A stretch of DNA of 64,000 bases from Candidatus Melainabacteria bacterium MEL.A1 (GTDB taxonomy: Bacteria > Cyanobacteriota > Vampirovibrionia > Gastranaerophilales > Gastranaerophilaceae). This document shows, piece after piece, positions 51,038 to 58,930 of the stretch (positions are counted from its first letter, which is position 1; each line of letters opens with the position of its first letter). The notes under the pieces were generated by a model that was given only the letters and a program-made list of their open reading frames with translations, ran no database searches and was not told the DNA's origin. The position numbers were made by a program, and so were the translations under genes. The stretch spans positions 1,798,001 through 1,862,000 of the forward strand of contig CP017245.1 in the NCBI GenBank assembly GCA_001765415.1, given 5' to 3'.

Positions 51038-52126
51038 ATGTATGTAAACAAGTGTATCAAATGCGGTCGTGAGTTTGAAACAAAGAACCCCAAAAGAGTA
51101 ATATGTCCAGATTGTTTATATCCGGATAAGAAAATGATGGTTTCTCCATCTAATGACACAACTCCGGCAGCAACCGCTCAACCAGAAGAAAAACCACAAT
51201 ATTTGAATGGCTACAGTGCAGGCGGAACAGAGGAAGCTCCTCGTTATTACAGTGCTGGTGGTAATTCTGAACCTCAACAAAGATACAACAGACCACAAAG
51301 ATCTTATAACAATCAAGGTGGTTATCAAAATAGACAAAACGGTGGCTACAATCGCCAACAAGGTGGATATAACAGAAATCAAGGCGGTTATAATAACAAC
51401 CGTCAAGGTGGCTACAATAACAATGGTTATAATCGTAATCAAGGTGGTTATGGAAATAATAGACCGCAAAGACCTTACAACAATCAAGGTGGTTTCCAAA
51501 ACAGAAGACCTCAAGGTGGTGGATTTAACAGAGGCAATAACTTTAACCGTCGCCCTCAACAAAGAAAAGCTCCTAAACAACTTTTGGTTAGTAAGGAACA
51601 GCTTGAACAAATTGAATTGTTATATAAATCTATGTTGCCGTTACCAAACCCTGATTGCCATGAAGTAATTGGTGAAAAAATTGGTTTGGAACCTAGAAAA
51701 GTTTTCTTTGGTATCAATTTAATCAGACAAAAAATGATGTTGCCGAAATTGCCATTCCCTAAGCGTAAATTGGCTATTTCACCGGATCAATTATTTGCTA
51801 TTAAAAACTTGTACGAACCTTTGTTGCCATTGCCTCCAATCGGCTGCCATAAAATTATTGCAGCTCAATTAAAAATGGATGAGTGGAGAGTTCACGTTGG
51901 TATTGGTTTAATCCGTTCTCAAATGGGATTGGATAGATGGAATGAAAATAGACCGGATTTACCAGAAGAATTTAAAAAGCAAAAAGCTGAAGAGGCGGAA
52001 AAGGCAACTGAAGTAAAGAAGGCTGAAAAAAAAGAAAAAGTTTCTGATGCAGAAGTTGTAGAAGAAGCCCCAAAACCTAAAAGAGGCAGAAAACCTAAAA
52101 AGGTTGAAGAAGCACCGGAAGCTTAG
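51038..52126 (+). CDS. zinc-motif protein with G/N/Q/Y/R low-complexity region and two internal repeats
   Basis: The 362-residue protein has an amino zinc ribbon, C6-xx-C9 and C23-xx-C26. Residues 75-175 are disordered sequence rich in Gly, Asn, Gln, Tyr and Arg (NNQGGYQNRQ units), like RGG/FUS-type RNA-binding regions. Two copies of a roughly 52-residue unit follow, at 185-236 and 248-299, each with LPLPxxxCHxxI and a closing GIxLIRxxM. The tail is Lys/Glu/Pro-rich with KPKRGRKPKK. It precedes rimM by 5 bases, and trmD follows, so a role in RNA or ribosome maturation is likely. I do not recognise a named family. It has its own strong promoter. Confidence 0.6.
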   Translation: MYVNKCIKCGREFETKNPKRVICPDCLYPDKKMMVSPSNDTTPAATAQPEEKPQYLNGYSAGGTEEAPRYYSAGGNSEPQQRYNRPQRSYNNQGGYQNRQNGGYNRQQGGYNRNQGGYNNNRQGGYNNNGYNRNQGGYGNNRPQRPYNNQGGFQNRRPQGGGFNRGNNFNRRPQQRKAPKQLLVSKEQLEQIELLYKSMLPLPNPDCHEVIGEKIGLEPRKVFFGINLIRQKMMLPKLPFPKRKLAISPDQLFAIKNLYEPLLPLPPIGCHKIIAAQLKMDEWRVHVGIGLIRSQMGLDRWNENRPDLPEEFKKQKAEEAEKATEVKKAEKKEKVSDAEVVEEAPKPKRGRKPKKVEEAPEA

Positions 52127-52131
52127 TAGCT

Positions 52132-52644
52132 ATGACTAAATATGTTTCAGTTGGTAAGATTTTAAATTTTCACGGAATTAAAGGTGAGGCAAAAGTTGGT
52201 TTTACAAAGAACCAAGAAGATTTCTTTTGCTCTCTTGATAAGGTTTTTGTGAAAACTGACAATGATTACAAACAATTGTCAATTAAGAGTTGCAGACTTC
52301 ATAAAAATGTCGCTTTGGTTTGCTTTGAAGGAATTAATTCAATTAATGAACTTATGGAATATAAAGGTGCTTTTCTTTATGTTGAAGAAGAAACAATTCG
52401 TAAAAACCTTGAAGAAGATGAGTTTTTGATTGATGAATTGGTTAGTCTTGAGGTTTTTGATCAAAATGGCATAAAAAAGGGCTTTGTCGTAGGTGTTTCT
52501 AATAATGGTGCAAGCGATTTATTGTCCGTTAAAACAAATTCTAAAGACATAGTTTTAATTCCGTTTGTAAAAGCGATTGTCACTGATGTAAGCATAAAAA
52601 ACAAAAAAATTATAATCAATAATATCGAGGGATTGATAGAATGA
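52132..52644 (+). CDS. rimM: ribosome maturation factor RimM
   Basis: The 170-residue protein begins with VGKILNFHGIKGEAKVGF, the RimM amino motif, and has the PRC-barrel half with EDEFLIDELVSLEVFDQNG and LIPFVKAIVTDVSIKNKKI. It aids 30S ribosome assembly by binding S19 and the head of 16S rRNA. It starts 5 bases after the zinc-motif gene and its last codons overlap trmD by 4 bases (ATGA). Confidence 0.95.
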   Translation: MTKYVSVGKILNFHGIKGEAKVGFTKNQEDFFCSLDKVFVKTDNDYKQLSIKSCRLHKNVALVCFEGINSINELMEYKGAFLYVEEETIRKNLEEDEFLIDELVSLEVFDQNGIKKGFVVGVSNNGASDLLSVKTNSKDIVLIPFVKAIVTDVSIKNKKIIINNIEGLIE

Positions 52645-53333
52645 TTTTTGATGTTCTTACACTTTTCCCTGAAATGATTGAAGATTGTTGTAGCTATAGC
52701 ATATTAAAACGTGCTGTTGATAAAGATATTTTGTCTGTAAATGTTATAAATCCAAGAGATTTTACGCTAGATAAACATAAAAAAGTTGATGATACTCCAT
52801 ATGGTGGCGGAGCCGGAATGGTTTTGATGGCTCAACCTTATGTTGATGCTTATGAAAGTATTAAAAAAATAAAAAATTCAATTACTGTAATGCTTTCTCC
52901 TCAAGGTGAACCGTTGACGGATAACTTGGTTAATGATTTGGCTATGTATGACCAAATTGTTATGTTATGTGGGCATTATGAGGGGTTTGATGAAAGAATT
53001 AGAGAGATTATCAAACCAAAAGAAATTTCAATAGGTGATTTTGTTTTAACTGGTGGAGAATTACCTGCATTGTGTTTAATAGATGCGGTTAGTAGAAAAA
53101 TAGAAGGAACATTAGGGAAAATTGAATCGGCGGATGATGATAGTTTTTCAAATGGTTTGATAGAATATCCACATTACACAAAACCGAGAGAATACAGAGG
53201 TTTGGCGGTTCCGGAAGTTTTGTTGAACGGGAATCATAAGGAAATTAAGGAATTTCGTTTTCAACAGAGTTTAGAGAGAACCAAAAACAAACGCCCTGAT
53301 TTGTATGAAAAGTTTATGAAGAAAAATAGTTAG
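52641..53333 (+). CDS. trmD: tRNA (guanine-N1)-methyltransferase TrmD
   Basis: The 230-residue enzyme starts IFDVLTLFPEMIEDCCSYS and has the SPOUT knot with DDTPYGGGAGMVLM, LCGHYEGFDERI and EISIGDFVLTGGELPAL. It methylates G37 of several tRNAs with SAM. The carboxyl tRNA-binding region (EYPHYTKPREYRGLAVPEVLLNGNH) is complete. rimM-trmD is the standard order. The usual downstream rplS is missing; a prepilin fragment and a terminator follow instead. Confidence 0.96.
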   Translation: MIFDVLTLFPEMIEDCCSYSILKRAVDKDILSVNVINPRDFTLDKHKKVDDTPYGGGAGMVLMAQPYVDAYESIKKIKNSITVMLSPQGEPLTDNLVNDLAMYDQIVMLCGHYEGFDERIREIIKPKEISIGDFVLTGGELPALCLIDAVSRKIEGTLGKIESADDDSFSNGLIEYPHYTKPREYRGLAVPEVLLNGNHKEIKEFRFQQSLERTKNKRPDLYEKFMKKNS

Positions 53334-53378
53334 ACTGTGTGATTTTTAGATGCTAAAAAACTCCAAAAAATTTGTTAA

Positions 53379-53501
53379 AATATATATGTTAACAAAGAAC
53401 AGAGAGAAACTCAATTTCAAGACCTTTGCTCTAATTCTGTAAATAATCGTGGTGGTTGTTTTGGAAAAATCTTAAACGACAATTGGCAAATGGCTTATTA
53501 A
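53379..53501 (+). pseudogene. 3' fragment of a prepilin gene
   Basis: The frame 53379-53501 has no start codon and encodes CSNSVNNRGGCFGKILNDNW plus QMAY and a stop. This matches the end of the prepilin at 19,215 (HGCLGKVINDNWQMTY); the two share an identical run of 19 bases, AAACGACAATTGGCAAATG. No prepilin signature lies upstream in the gap after trmD. It is either the decayed remnant of a third prepilin gene or a partial silent copy. Confidence 0.75.
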
Positions 53502-53515
53502 AAAATTCTTACAAT

Positions 53516-53546
53516 AAAAAAGCTCCCATGTTAGGGAGCTTTTTTT
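53516..53546. terminator. bidirectional rho-independent terminator
   Basis: AAAAAAGCTCCC at 53516-53527 pairs perfectly with GGGAGCTTTTTT at 53534-53545, around a 6-base loop. A-rich and T-rich flanks give U tracts on both strands, serving trmD and the convergent ycf23 gene. Confidence 0.93.
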
Positions 53547-53566
53547 AGATCTGTTTTTTTTAGTTA

Positions 53567-54325
53567 TTAAACTAATTCAACAACTTTCAAAGCATTTCTT
53601 GATGCGATTTCAACAAGGCTTTTAGCAGTTGCCATCATTGACAAATCAGAATCCATTTTGTTGATGCAAGAACCACAACCGATTGCTGATGCACCTGCTG
53701 CGAAAGCAAATGGAGCAGTTGTTGGGTTGATTGCAGTAGCTGTCATAATTGGAAGATCGATGTTTCTTGAAAGTTCAATTGTGTTAGAAATTGTTAATTC
53801 TGCTCTTTCCATTAAACCTCTAGCACCTTCAGAAATGTGGTCTGCAGAGAAGTGACCTTCTGTTTGGATTAGATCAATACCCATAGTTTCCAATTTTCTA
53901 GCTAAGTCGATTTGGTCAGCAATTGACAATTCTCCAGGAATTGTTACACAGAAGAAAGTTCTTGTATCGCCAAGCATATCCATAGTTTCTTTAACCAATG
54001 ACATAACTTGATCAGCTGAGAATGACATACCTTTTTTGTAAAGAACGTCAAAGTTTCCTAATTCGATAGCGTCAGCACCTAATTCAACTGCTTTAACCAA
54101 CTCAGAAGGAACAATTGAAGATACGAAAATTGGCATATCTGTCATATTTCTGATTTCAGAAATAATTTCAGGTTTAGCGCAAATATCAACTGCTGATGCG
54201 CCAGCGTTTTCTGCTGAAGATACAACTTTTTTAATGTTTTCGATATCAAAGTTGTCGATACCAGCAATAACTTTTACAGCTCTTTTTTCTGTCAAATGTT
54301 GTTTAAATAAATCAATTCTGCTCAT
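53567..54325 (-). CDS. Ycf23/DUF561 family TIM-barrel protein
   Basis: From ATG 54325 the product is 252 residues. It reads AVKVIAGIDNFDIENIKKVV, GASAVDICAKPEIISEIR, VSSIVPSELVKAVELGADAIELGNFDVLYKKG, LIQTEGHFS and ATAINPTTAPFAFAAGASAIGCGSCINKM, the pattern of Ycf23 (DUF561), a protein of cyanobacteria and red-algal plastids with a TIM-barrel fold and no proven function. The longer frame to 54736 has a lipid-like hydrophobic, Ile-rich head unlike any Ycf23 and overlaps the divergent protease gene, so the ATG at 54325 (with AAGGAAATTT upstream) is preferred. Confidence 0.85.
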   Translation of the reverse strand: MSRIDLFKQHLTEKRAVKVIAGIDNFDIENIKKVVSSAENAGASAVDICAKPEIISEIRNMTDMPIFVSSIVPSELVKAVELGADAIELGNFDVLYKKGMSFSADQVMSLVKETMDMLGDTRTFFCVTIPGELSIADQIDLARKLETMGIDLIQTEGHFSADHISEGARGLMERAELTISNTIELSRNIDLPIMTATAINPTTAPFAFAAGASAIGCGSCINKMDSDLSMMATAKSLVEIASRNALKVVELV

Positions 54326-54473
54326 TTTAAAAATTTCCTTTCTTATAAAATGTGAAGTTTTTTCTGAATTATACATTAAAATTGTAATAATTACAATAAC
54401 TAACCCCAAAAATTTTTTTGAGGATGATGAATAAATTTCAAAATCCAACATAATATTATTAAAAGGGGAGAAT

Positions 54474-55178
54474 ATGTGTAAGAAATTTGTTATATATTTT
54501 ACGTTTCTTTTGTTAATGATTTCACCTGTTTCAGCCCAAAATTTTGGAGCGGATGAATTGATAAATATTAGTGTGTATGAAAGAATAAATCCCGCAATTG
54601 TTGCGATAGAGGCAAATTTAGCGGATGGTTTTTCTGCTGGAACAGGTTGTGTAATACGTTCTGATGGAGTGATTTTGACAGGTTCCCATGTTATAGATGA
54701 AGCGAAAGAAATTGATGTTACAACTTCTGACGGCAAAGTTTACAAAGCATCGGTTCTTGCTAAAATGGGAAAAAACAACGATTTGGCATTACTTAAAATT
54801 TCGCCAAAATCTCGCTTAAGAACGATTGCTTTTGGGGATTCTTCCGATGTGAAAGTCGGACAAAAAGTTTTAGCTATTGGTAATCCGTTTGGTTTTTCGG
54901 GAACATTGACATCTGGAATTGTTTCAAGAATTGATTATGCAAAAGGTAGAATACAAACAGATGCCGCAATAAATCCGGGATGTTCCGGCGGGCCGCTTTT
55001 AAATTCACAAGGTGAAGTTATCGGGATTTCTCAATCAATTTATAATCCTGATAACAATATTTCAAATATCGGAATAGGCTTTGCAATTCCGGTAAATGAA
55101 GCGAAAAAGTTTATTGAAACTGCGAATTTGGATAATTCAAATTTAACTGCAAAAAAGAAATTTGCGATGAAAGAGTAA
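54474..55178 (+). CDS. trypsin-like S1C (HtrA-type) protease without PDZ domain
   Basis: The 234-residue product, from ATG 54474 behind AAGGGGAG, has a signal peptide ending near VSAQ. The catalytic triad is H72 (GSHVID), D103 (NNDLALLKI) and S171 (NPGCSGGPLL). Classical HtrA/DegP proteins continue into one or two PDZ domains, but here the protein ends about 60 residues after the Ser. The usual Asn before Ser-Gly-Gly is Cys170. It should act in the periplasm on misfolded proteins or as a processing enzyme. It is followed 146 bases later by mlaE. Confidence 0.88.
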   Translation: MCKKFVIYFTFLLLMISPVSAQNFGADELINISVYERINPAIVAIEANLADGFSAGTGCVIRSDGVILTGSHVIDEAKEIDVTTSDGKVYKASVLAKMGKNNDLALLKISPKSRLRTIAFGDSSDVKVGQKVLAIGNPFGFSGTLTSGIVSRIDYAKGRIQTDAAINPGCSGGPLLNSQGEVIGISQSIYNPDNNISNIGIGFAIPVNEAKKFIETANLDNSNLTAKKKFAMKE

Positions 55179-55324
55179 GATAATCAATGTATTATTTAGA
55201 TTGTGAATAAATCTGTGATGACAAATATCTGTATAATTTTTGTAATGAGTAGTGTAATCAGACTTTTTCATAATTTTTTGTCCTAATAATCTTTTCATGG
55301 TACAATTAGCGCAAGGAGAAGATT

Positions 55325-56053
55325 GTGCTAGAATTTTTTGGGCTATGTGTGCAAAACTTAATAAAAAGTATAAAATACTTGTTCCAAGTTCGGTTTTCTG
55401 CGGTTTTGGCACAGGCTGCTGCTATTAGTTATGATTCGTTGCCAATTTCATTAATTATTGCTTTTATTGCTGCTGCTGTTATTGCAATTCAGGTATCAAA
55501 GCAGTTCTTGATGAGTGGTGCGGAAGCCTATATTGGCGGAACTATTGCTGTTGTAATGATTAGAGAAATCGCTCCGGGTTTTGTTGCTCTTGCGATAGGA
55601 GCGAGAGCCGGTACTGCAATATCCGCTGAAATTGCAAATATGCAGGTAACCAGTCAGGTTGATGCAATGAAAACATTGAAAGTTGACCCAGTTGGATATT
55701 ATTTCACTCCTCGAATTATAGCCGGAGTTATAACTGTTCCGATGGTTGTATTGTTGGCGGAATTTGTTGGTATTGCGGGTGGAATGTTAGTTTCACAAGC
55801 GACCATTGATTTACATCCGGCAAGATATATGAACTCTGCGTGGTTGTGGATTTCAACCAAAGATATTTACATCAGTTTGTTAAAAGCTGCTATATTTGGT
55901 GGTTTGATATCATTGGTTTGTGCAACGCAAGGTTATAGCACAAAAGGTGGTGCAAAAGAAGTCGGAACTTCAACAACTCAAGCTGCAATTTTGTCAACAA
56001 TTTACATGTTGGTTGCAGATTTTTTAATCAATTTGGTGTTTTATATTATGTAA
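55325..56053 (+). CDS. mlaE: MlaE-type ABC transporter permease
   Basis: The 242-residue membrane protein has five to six hydrophobic helices and the MlaE core REIAPGFVALAIGARAGTAISAEIANM, then DAMKTLKVDPVGYYFTPRIIAG, typical of the permease that moves phospholipid between the membranes in the Mla or TGD system. It starts at GTG 55325 behind AAGGAGA. The matching ATPase MlaF and substrate-binding MlaD are not in the window, unlike the usual operon. The next gene is convergent, so the partners must be elsewhere. Confidence 0.92.
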   Translation: MLEFFGLCVQNLIKSIKYLFQVRFSAVLAQAAAISYDSLPISLIIAFIAAAVIAIQVSKQFLMSGAEAYIGGTIAVVMIREIAPGFVALAIGARAGTAISAEIANMQVTSQVDAMKTLKVDPVGYYFTPRIIAGVITVPMVVLLAEFVGIAGGMLVSQATIDLHPARYMNSAWLWISTKDIYISLLKAAIFGGLISLVCATQGYSTKGGAKEVGTSTTQAAILSTIYMLVADFLINLVFYIM

Positions 56054-56054
56054 T

Positions 56055-56152
56055 TTCCACTTACGGGAAAGCATCCATCCCTACCTTCCCTCAAGGGAAG
56101 ATAATTAGTTTCCTCCCTTGTGAGGGCGGATTAAAGGTGGGTGCTGATTGTT
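56055..56152. repeat. palindromic intergenic repeat, copy D
   Basis: TTTCCACTTACGGGAAAGCATCCATCC, CCTTCCCTCAAGGGAAG and CCTCCCTTGTGAGGGCGG, then GGTGGGTGCTGATTG, form nested inverted repeats. The first 26 bases match copy E (60,667) with only a few differences, and the whole is related to copies B and C. It lies between the convergent mlaE and secretion-ATPase genes. Confidence 0.7.
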
Positions 56153-56168
56153 GATATAACAATATATT

Positions 56169-57551
56169 TTACGCTAAATACTTCTGAACAGTTTCTTTTG
56201 TGAACACTTCTATGCTATCTTGAGAATGAATGAATATCATGCAACTGATTAATGATTTTAGAGTTTCAAAATCAGAGAAAGACAACTTATAGCGCAAATC
56301 TTCCATATTGTTTGCCAAAAATTCCATTATTATTGTTTTGTTATCAAAAACAAGGTTTGCGAAATAATCAAAAGATTCTTTAGATTTTATTCCTTCAAGA
56401 TAAACAATATCGGGAGATTGGAACTCTATAAATCTTGATGCTTTATCCATATTAAAGCCGACATTTTCATTCAATTCGCACTGATGAACATTTTTGAGAG
56501 TATATTTTGCGATACTTTCAAGTGTCATAATATTTTTGTTTTGAGTTGCAGCTTCTAGCAAGAGCGAATAAATAATGTGTGTTTTCCCGCTTAGCGGAGA
56601 GCCACAAACAATAATGATTCCCGGATTATTTAATGCGGATTTAATTACTTGAAGGTTCGTGTCTGATTTGATAATTTTGTTCAAGGTTCTCGGTGGTTTA
56701 TAAATTTTTAAGAAAATTCTTTCTCCCATAATTGTTGGAAAAGTTGAAATGCTTGCGGTAACTTCCATTTCATCAACTTTAAAATTAAGTTTGCCAAGTT
56801 GAGGAACTTCTGAAACAGAGGCATCTAATTTTGCTAATGTTTTCAGTTTTGCGGTAAAAGATGAAGTCAAAACGGGTGGAATATTCCCTTTGTTTTGAAT
56901 TTCGCCATTTTTTTTAAAATTAACAGTAAATCCTTCATCTTCTCTTTGAAAAGTTACTTCGTGAACCTCTTCCAAAATAGCTTGTTTAAGGATTGCTCGA
57001 ATAATTTTTTGAATATGATTATCTGATAAATCTTCACTGTGAAGTTCATCTCTCCAATCATATCCAATATTAAATTCTGTGTGGATTTCGCCGACAGTTT
57101 CATCTGTTTTGTAATATTCATCAATTTTTTTGAGAATACTTTTTTCTGAAGAAACAACAGGTTCAATTGAACATTCAGCACTTTCAATTACTTTATCAAT
57201 TGCGAACAGATCCAAAGGGTCTGCCATCGCAACTGTTAGAGTATCCTCAATTTTGAAAAGAGGAATAATGCGGTATTTTTTAGCATCAAGATAATTTATG
57301 TATTTTAGACATTTTGCGTCTAATGTGTAATCATCGAGATTTACGTATGGAATATGGAGTTTTGCTTCTAAAAATTTCAGGATAGCTTCTTCTGTTAAAG
57401 TGCCTGAATTTATTAGAGCTTGTCCTATGTTGATGTTTTGAGCTTTGGCAATTTCTTCTGCTTGCTCAATTGTTTCATACGCAACAAGCCCTGTTCTTAC
57501 AAGGTCATATTTTAATTTTTCGAGTGTTTTGTTTGTAACTGTTGTTTCCAT
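56169..57551 (-). CDS. degenerate GspE/PilB-family secretion ATPase with MshEN domain
   Basis: The 460-residue protein has two MshEN-like halves in residues 10-145 (LVAYETIEQAEEIAKAQN, GQALINSGTLTEEAILKFL). A GspE/PilB motor follows. Walker A is intact as GSPLSGKTH (317-325), and NENVGF matches the conserved NEKIGF-type strand, but the Walker B (SPDIVYLEGIKS instead of DPDIIMVGEIRD), the Asp box (ESIAKY) and the His box are altered, and the Cys4 zinc motif is absent. It may bind ATP without driving pilus assembly. The MshEN domain in other proteins binds c-di-GMP. A response regulator lies 6 bases upstream and is surely co-transcribed. Confidence 0.8.
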   Translation of the reverse strand: METTVTNKTLEKLKYDLVRTGLVAYETIEQAEEIAKAQNINIGQALINSGTLTEEAILKFLEAKLHIPYVNLDDYTLDAKCLKYINYLDAKKYRIIPLFKIEDTLTVAMADPLDLFAIDKVIESAECSIEPVVSSEKSILKKIDEYYKTDETVGEIHTEFNIGYDWRDELHSEDLSDNHIQKIIRAILKQAILEEVHEVTFQREDEGFTVNFKKNGEIQNKGNIPPVLTSSFTAKLKTLAKLDASVSEVPQLGKLNFKVDEMEVTASISTFPTIMGERIFLKIYKPPRTLNKIIKSDTNLQVIKSALNNPGIIIVCGSPLSGKTHIIYSLLLEAATQNKNIMTLESIAKYTLKNVHQCELNENVGFNMDKASRFIEFQSPDIVYLEGIKSKESFDYFANLVFDNKTIIMEFLANNMEDLRYKLSFSDFETLKSLISCMIFIHSQDSIEVFTKETVQKYLA

Positions 57552-57557
57552 GATTAA

Positions 57558-57920
57558 TTATTTTAGATATTGTTCAACTTTTTTTACTACTTCTTCGAGT
57601 TCAAAAGGCTTTGTAATATATTCATCAGCCCCTGTTTCCTCTCCGATTAATTTATCTTCCTCTTGAGTTCTTGCAGTGACCATTAAAATAGGAATGTTTT
57701 TATATTTTGCATCATATTTTAATAGTCTGCTGATCTTAAAACCATTAATTTTTGGCATCATAACGTCAAGAATAATTAAATCAGGTACTAATTCTTTTGC
57801 AAGTCTAAGTCCGTCTTCTCCGTTATATGCGCAGTAGCATGTAAAATCAGCTGCTTCAAGTACAAATTTTAAGCTTTCTACTATATCTTGCTCGTCGTCA
57901 ACAATAAGAATTTTTTTCAT
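57558..57920 (-). CDS. single-domain response regulator (CheY-like)
   Basis: The 120-residue receiver domain has acidic D8/D9 (VDDEQD), phosphorylation site D52 in DLIILDVMMPKING, T/K around TARTQ and EYITKPFE. There is no output domain. It is co-transcribed with the degenerate secretion ATPase 6 bases downstream. The hybrid sensor kinase gene at 58,917 lies upstream on the same strand, with an opposing gene in between; that kinase is a plausible partner. Confidence 0.93.
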   Translation of the reverse strand: MKKILIVDDEQDIVESLKFVLEAADFTCYCAYNGEDGLRLAKELVPDLIILDVMMPKINGFKISRLLKYDAKYKNIPILMVTARTQEEDKLIGEETGADEYITKPFELEEVVKKVEQYLK

Positions 57921-58072
57921 ACTTTCCCCTAGTCTGTTCTATAGAAGTATTATAGCATATTAAAAAACTTCTTCTACATTGTTAAATTATGTTAATCATA
58001 AATTGTGATAAAGGCGCAACTTTTAATCTTTACGCATTTTTAAACCTGTGCAAAATCAGGAAAGGAAAATTT

Positions 58073-58930
58073 ATGAGTTTATTAAATAATGTGGCAAAGT
58101 TTACAGAAAGACCGGCAAAAAGCGGGTGGCATTCATTAGGCGTTGATAAAAAACCGGCAGACACAAGAACAACGAAGCAATTACTGGAAAATATTGATTA
58201 TTTTGCAAATAAAAATCCTGAGGTTGCAAAATTTAAAAATGAATTAAAATCTGTTCAACCTAAATTTTTAAATTTGGTTTCAGATATCTGTGAATTGGCA
58301 AATGGAAAAGAAATGTTACCTGTAAATATTGATTTGCGAAAAGCTGAAAATGGTAAAAAAAGTGTTCTTGGTTATGTAATGGAGAACTTTTCTAAAACAT
58401 CAAAAGAAAATCCACACATGTTAGAATTTACTCAAGAAGTTCTTAATAATACCGATGCAACTGCATCAAAATATTTTTTGACTGATTATGCAGGCATGAT
58501 GGAGTGTACTTCTGCAGGGAAACATTTTGAAGCTGCAAAACCTTTGGTTAAAGACATTGCAGAAGCTACATTGAGTGGTGGGTTCAGAATGGATTTTGCA
58601 AAAGAAAAATCATTTATGAATTATGTGAAATCAATTATTTCTCCAGATGTTGAGCCTGAAAGAATTAAATTATTACAAAAAGCATCAAAAGCTGCAGATG
58701 ATACAGTTGGTGAAAATTCGTTTTATGTCGACAACTTTGTTCGAAGTGAAACTCCAATTCCGCAAATTGAGGCAAATATTCCACAACTTAAACAAGCTTC
58801 AATTGATGCTAAAAAACAAGGAAAATCTCTTGATATAACCGAGTTTTTGACAACTCACCTAAATTATGCAAAAGCTCCTCAACGAGTTGATATAAATGCC
58901 GTAAAATCCGGCAATATTAAACTTGCGTAG
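58073..58930 (+). CDS. unrecognised 285-residue alpha-helical protein
   Basis: From ATG 58073, preceded by AGGAAAGGA, the product begins MSLLNNVAKFTERPAKSGWH. It is helical throughout, with no membrane segment or signal peptide and few glycines. I do not recognise a family. It lies on the plus strand between two-component genes on the minus strand, and its last 14 bases overlap the end of the sensor kinase gene. ATG 57989 would add 28 residues, including hydrophobic ones, but has no ribosome site. Segments such as MLEFTQEVLNNTDATASKYF and FMNYVKSIISPD suggest an all-alpha soluble domain. Confidence 0.5.
   Translation: MSLLNNVAKFTERPAKSGWHSLGVDKKPADTRTTKQLLENIDYFANKNPEVAKFKNELKSVQPKFLNLVSDICELANGKEMLPVNIDLRKAENGKKSVLGYVMENFSKTSKENPHMLEFTQEVLNNTDATASKYFLTDYAGMMECTSAGKHFEAAKPLVKDIAEATLSGGFRMDFAKEKSFMNYVKSIISPDVEPERIKLLQKASKAADDTVGENSFYVDNFVRSETPIPQIEANIPQLKQASIDAKKQGKSLDITEFLTTHLNYAKAPQRVDINAVKSGNIKLA

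Noticed and set aside
51116..51668. Long alternative frames over the low-complexity region of the zinc-motif gene
   Set aside because: Open only because the underlying sequence is repetitive; the encoded Ile/Val/Thr-rich strings are not protein-like.
54326..54736. Amino-terminal extension of the Ycf23 frame to 54736
   Set aside because: The extension is Ile/Ser-rich, unlike the family, overlaps the oppositely oriented protease start, and an internal ATG has a proper ribosome site.
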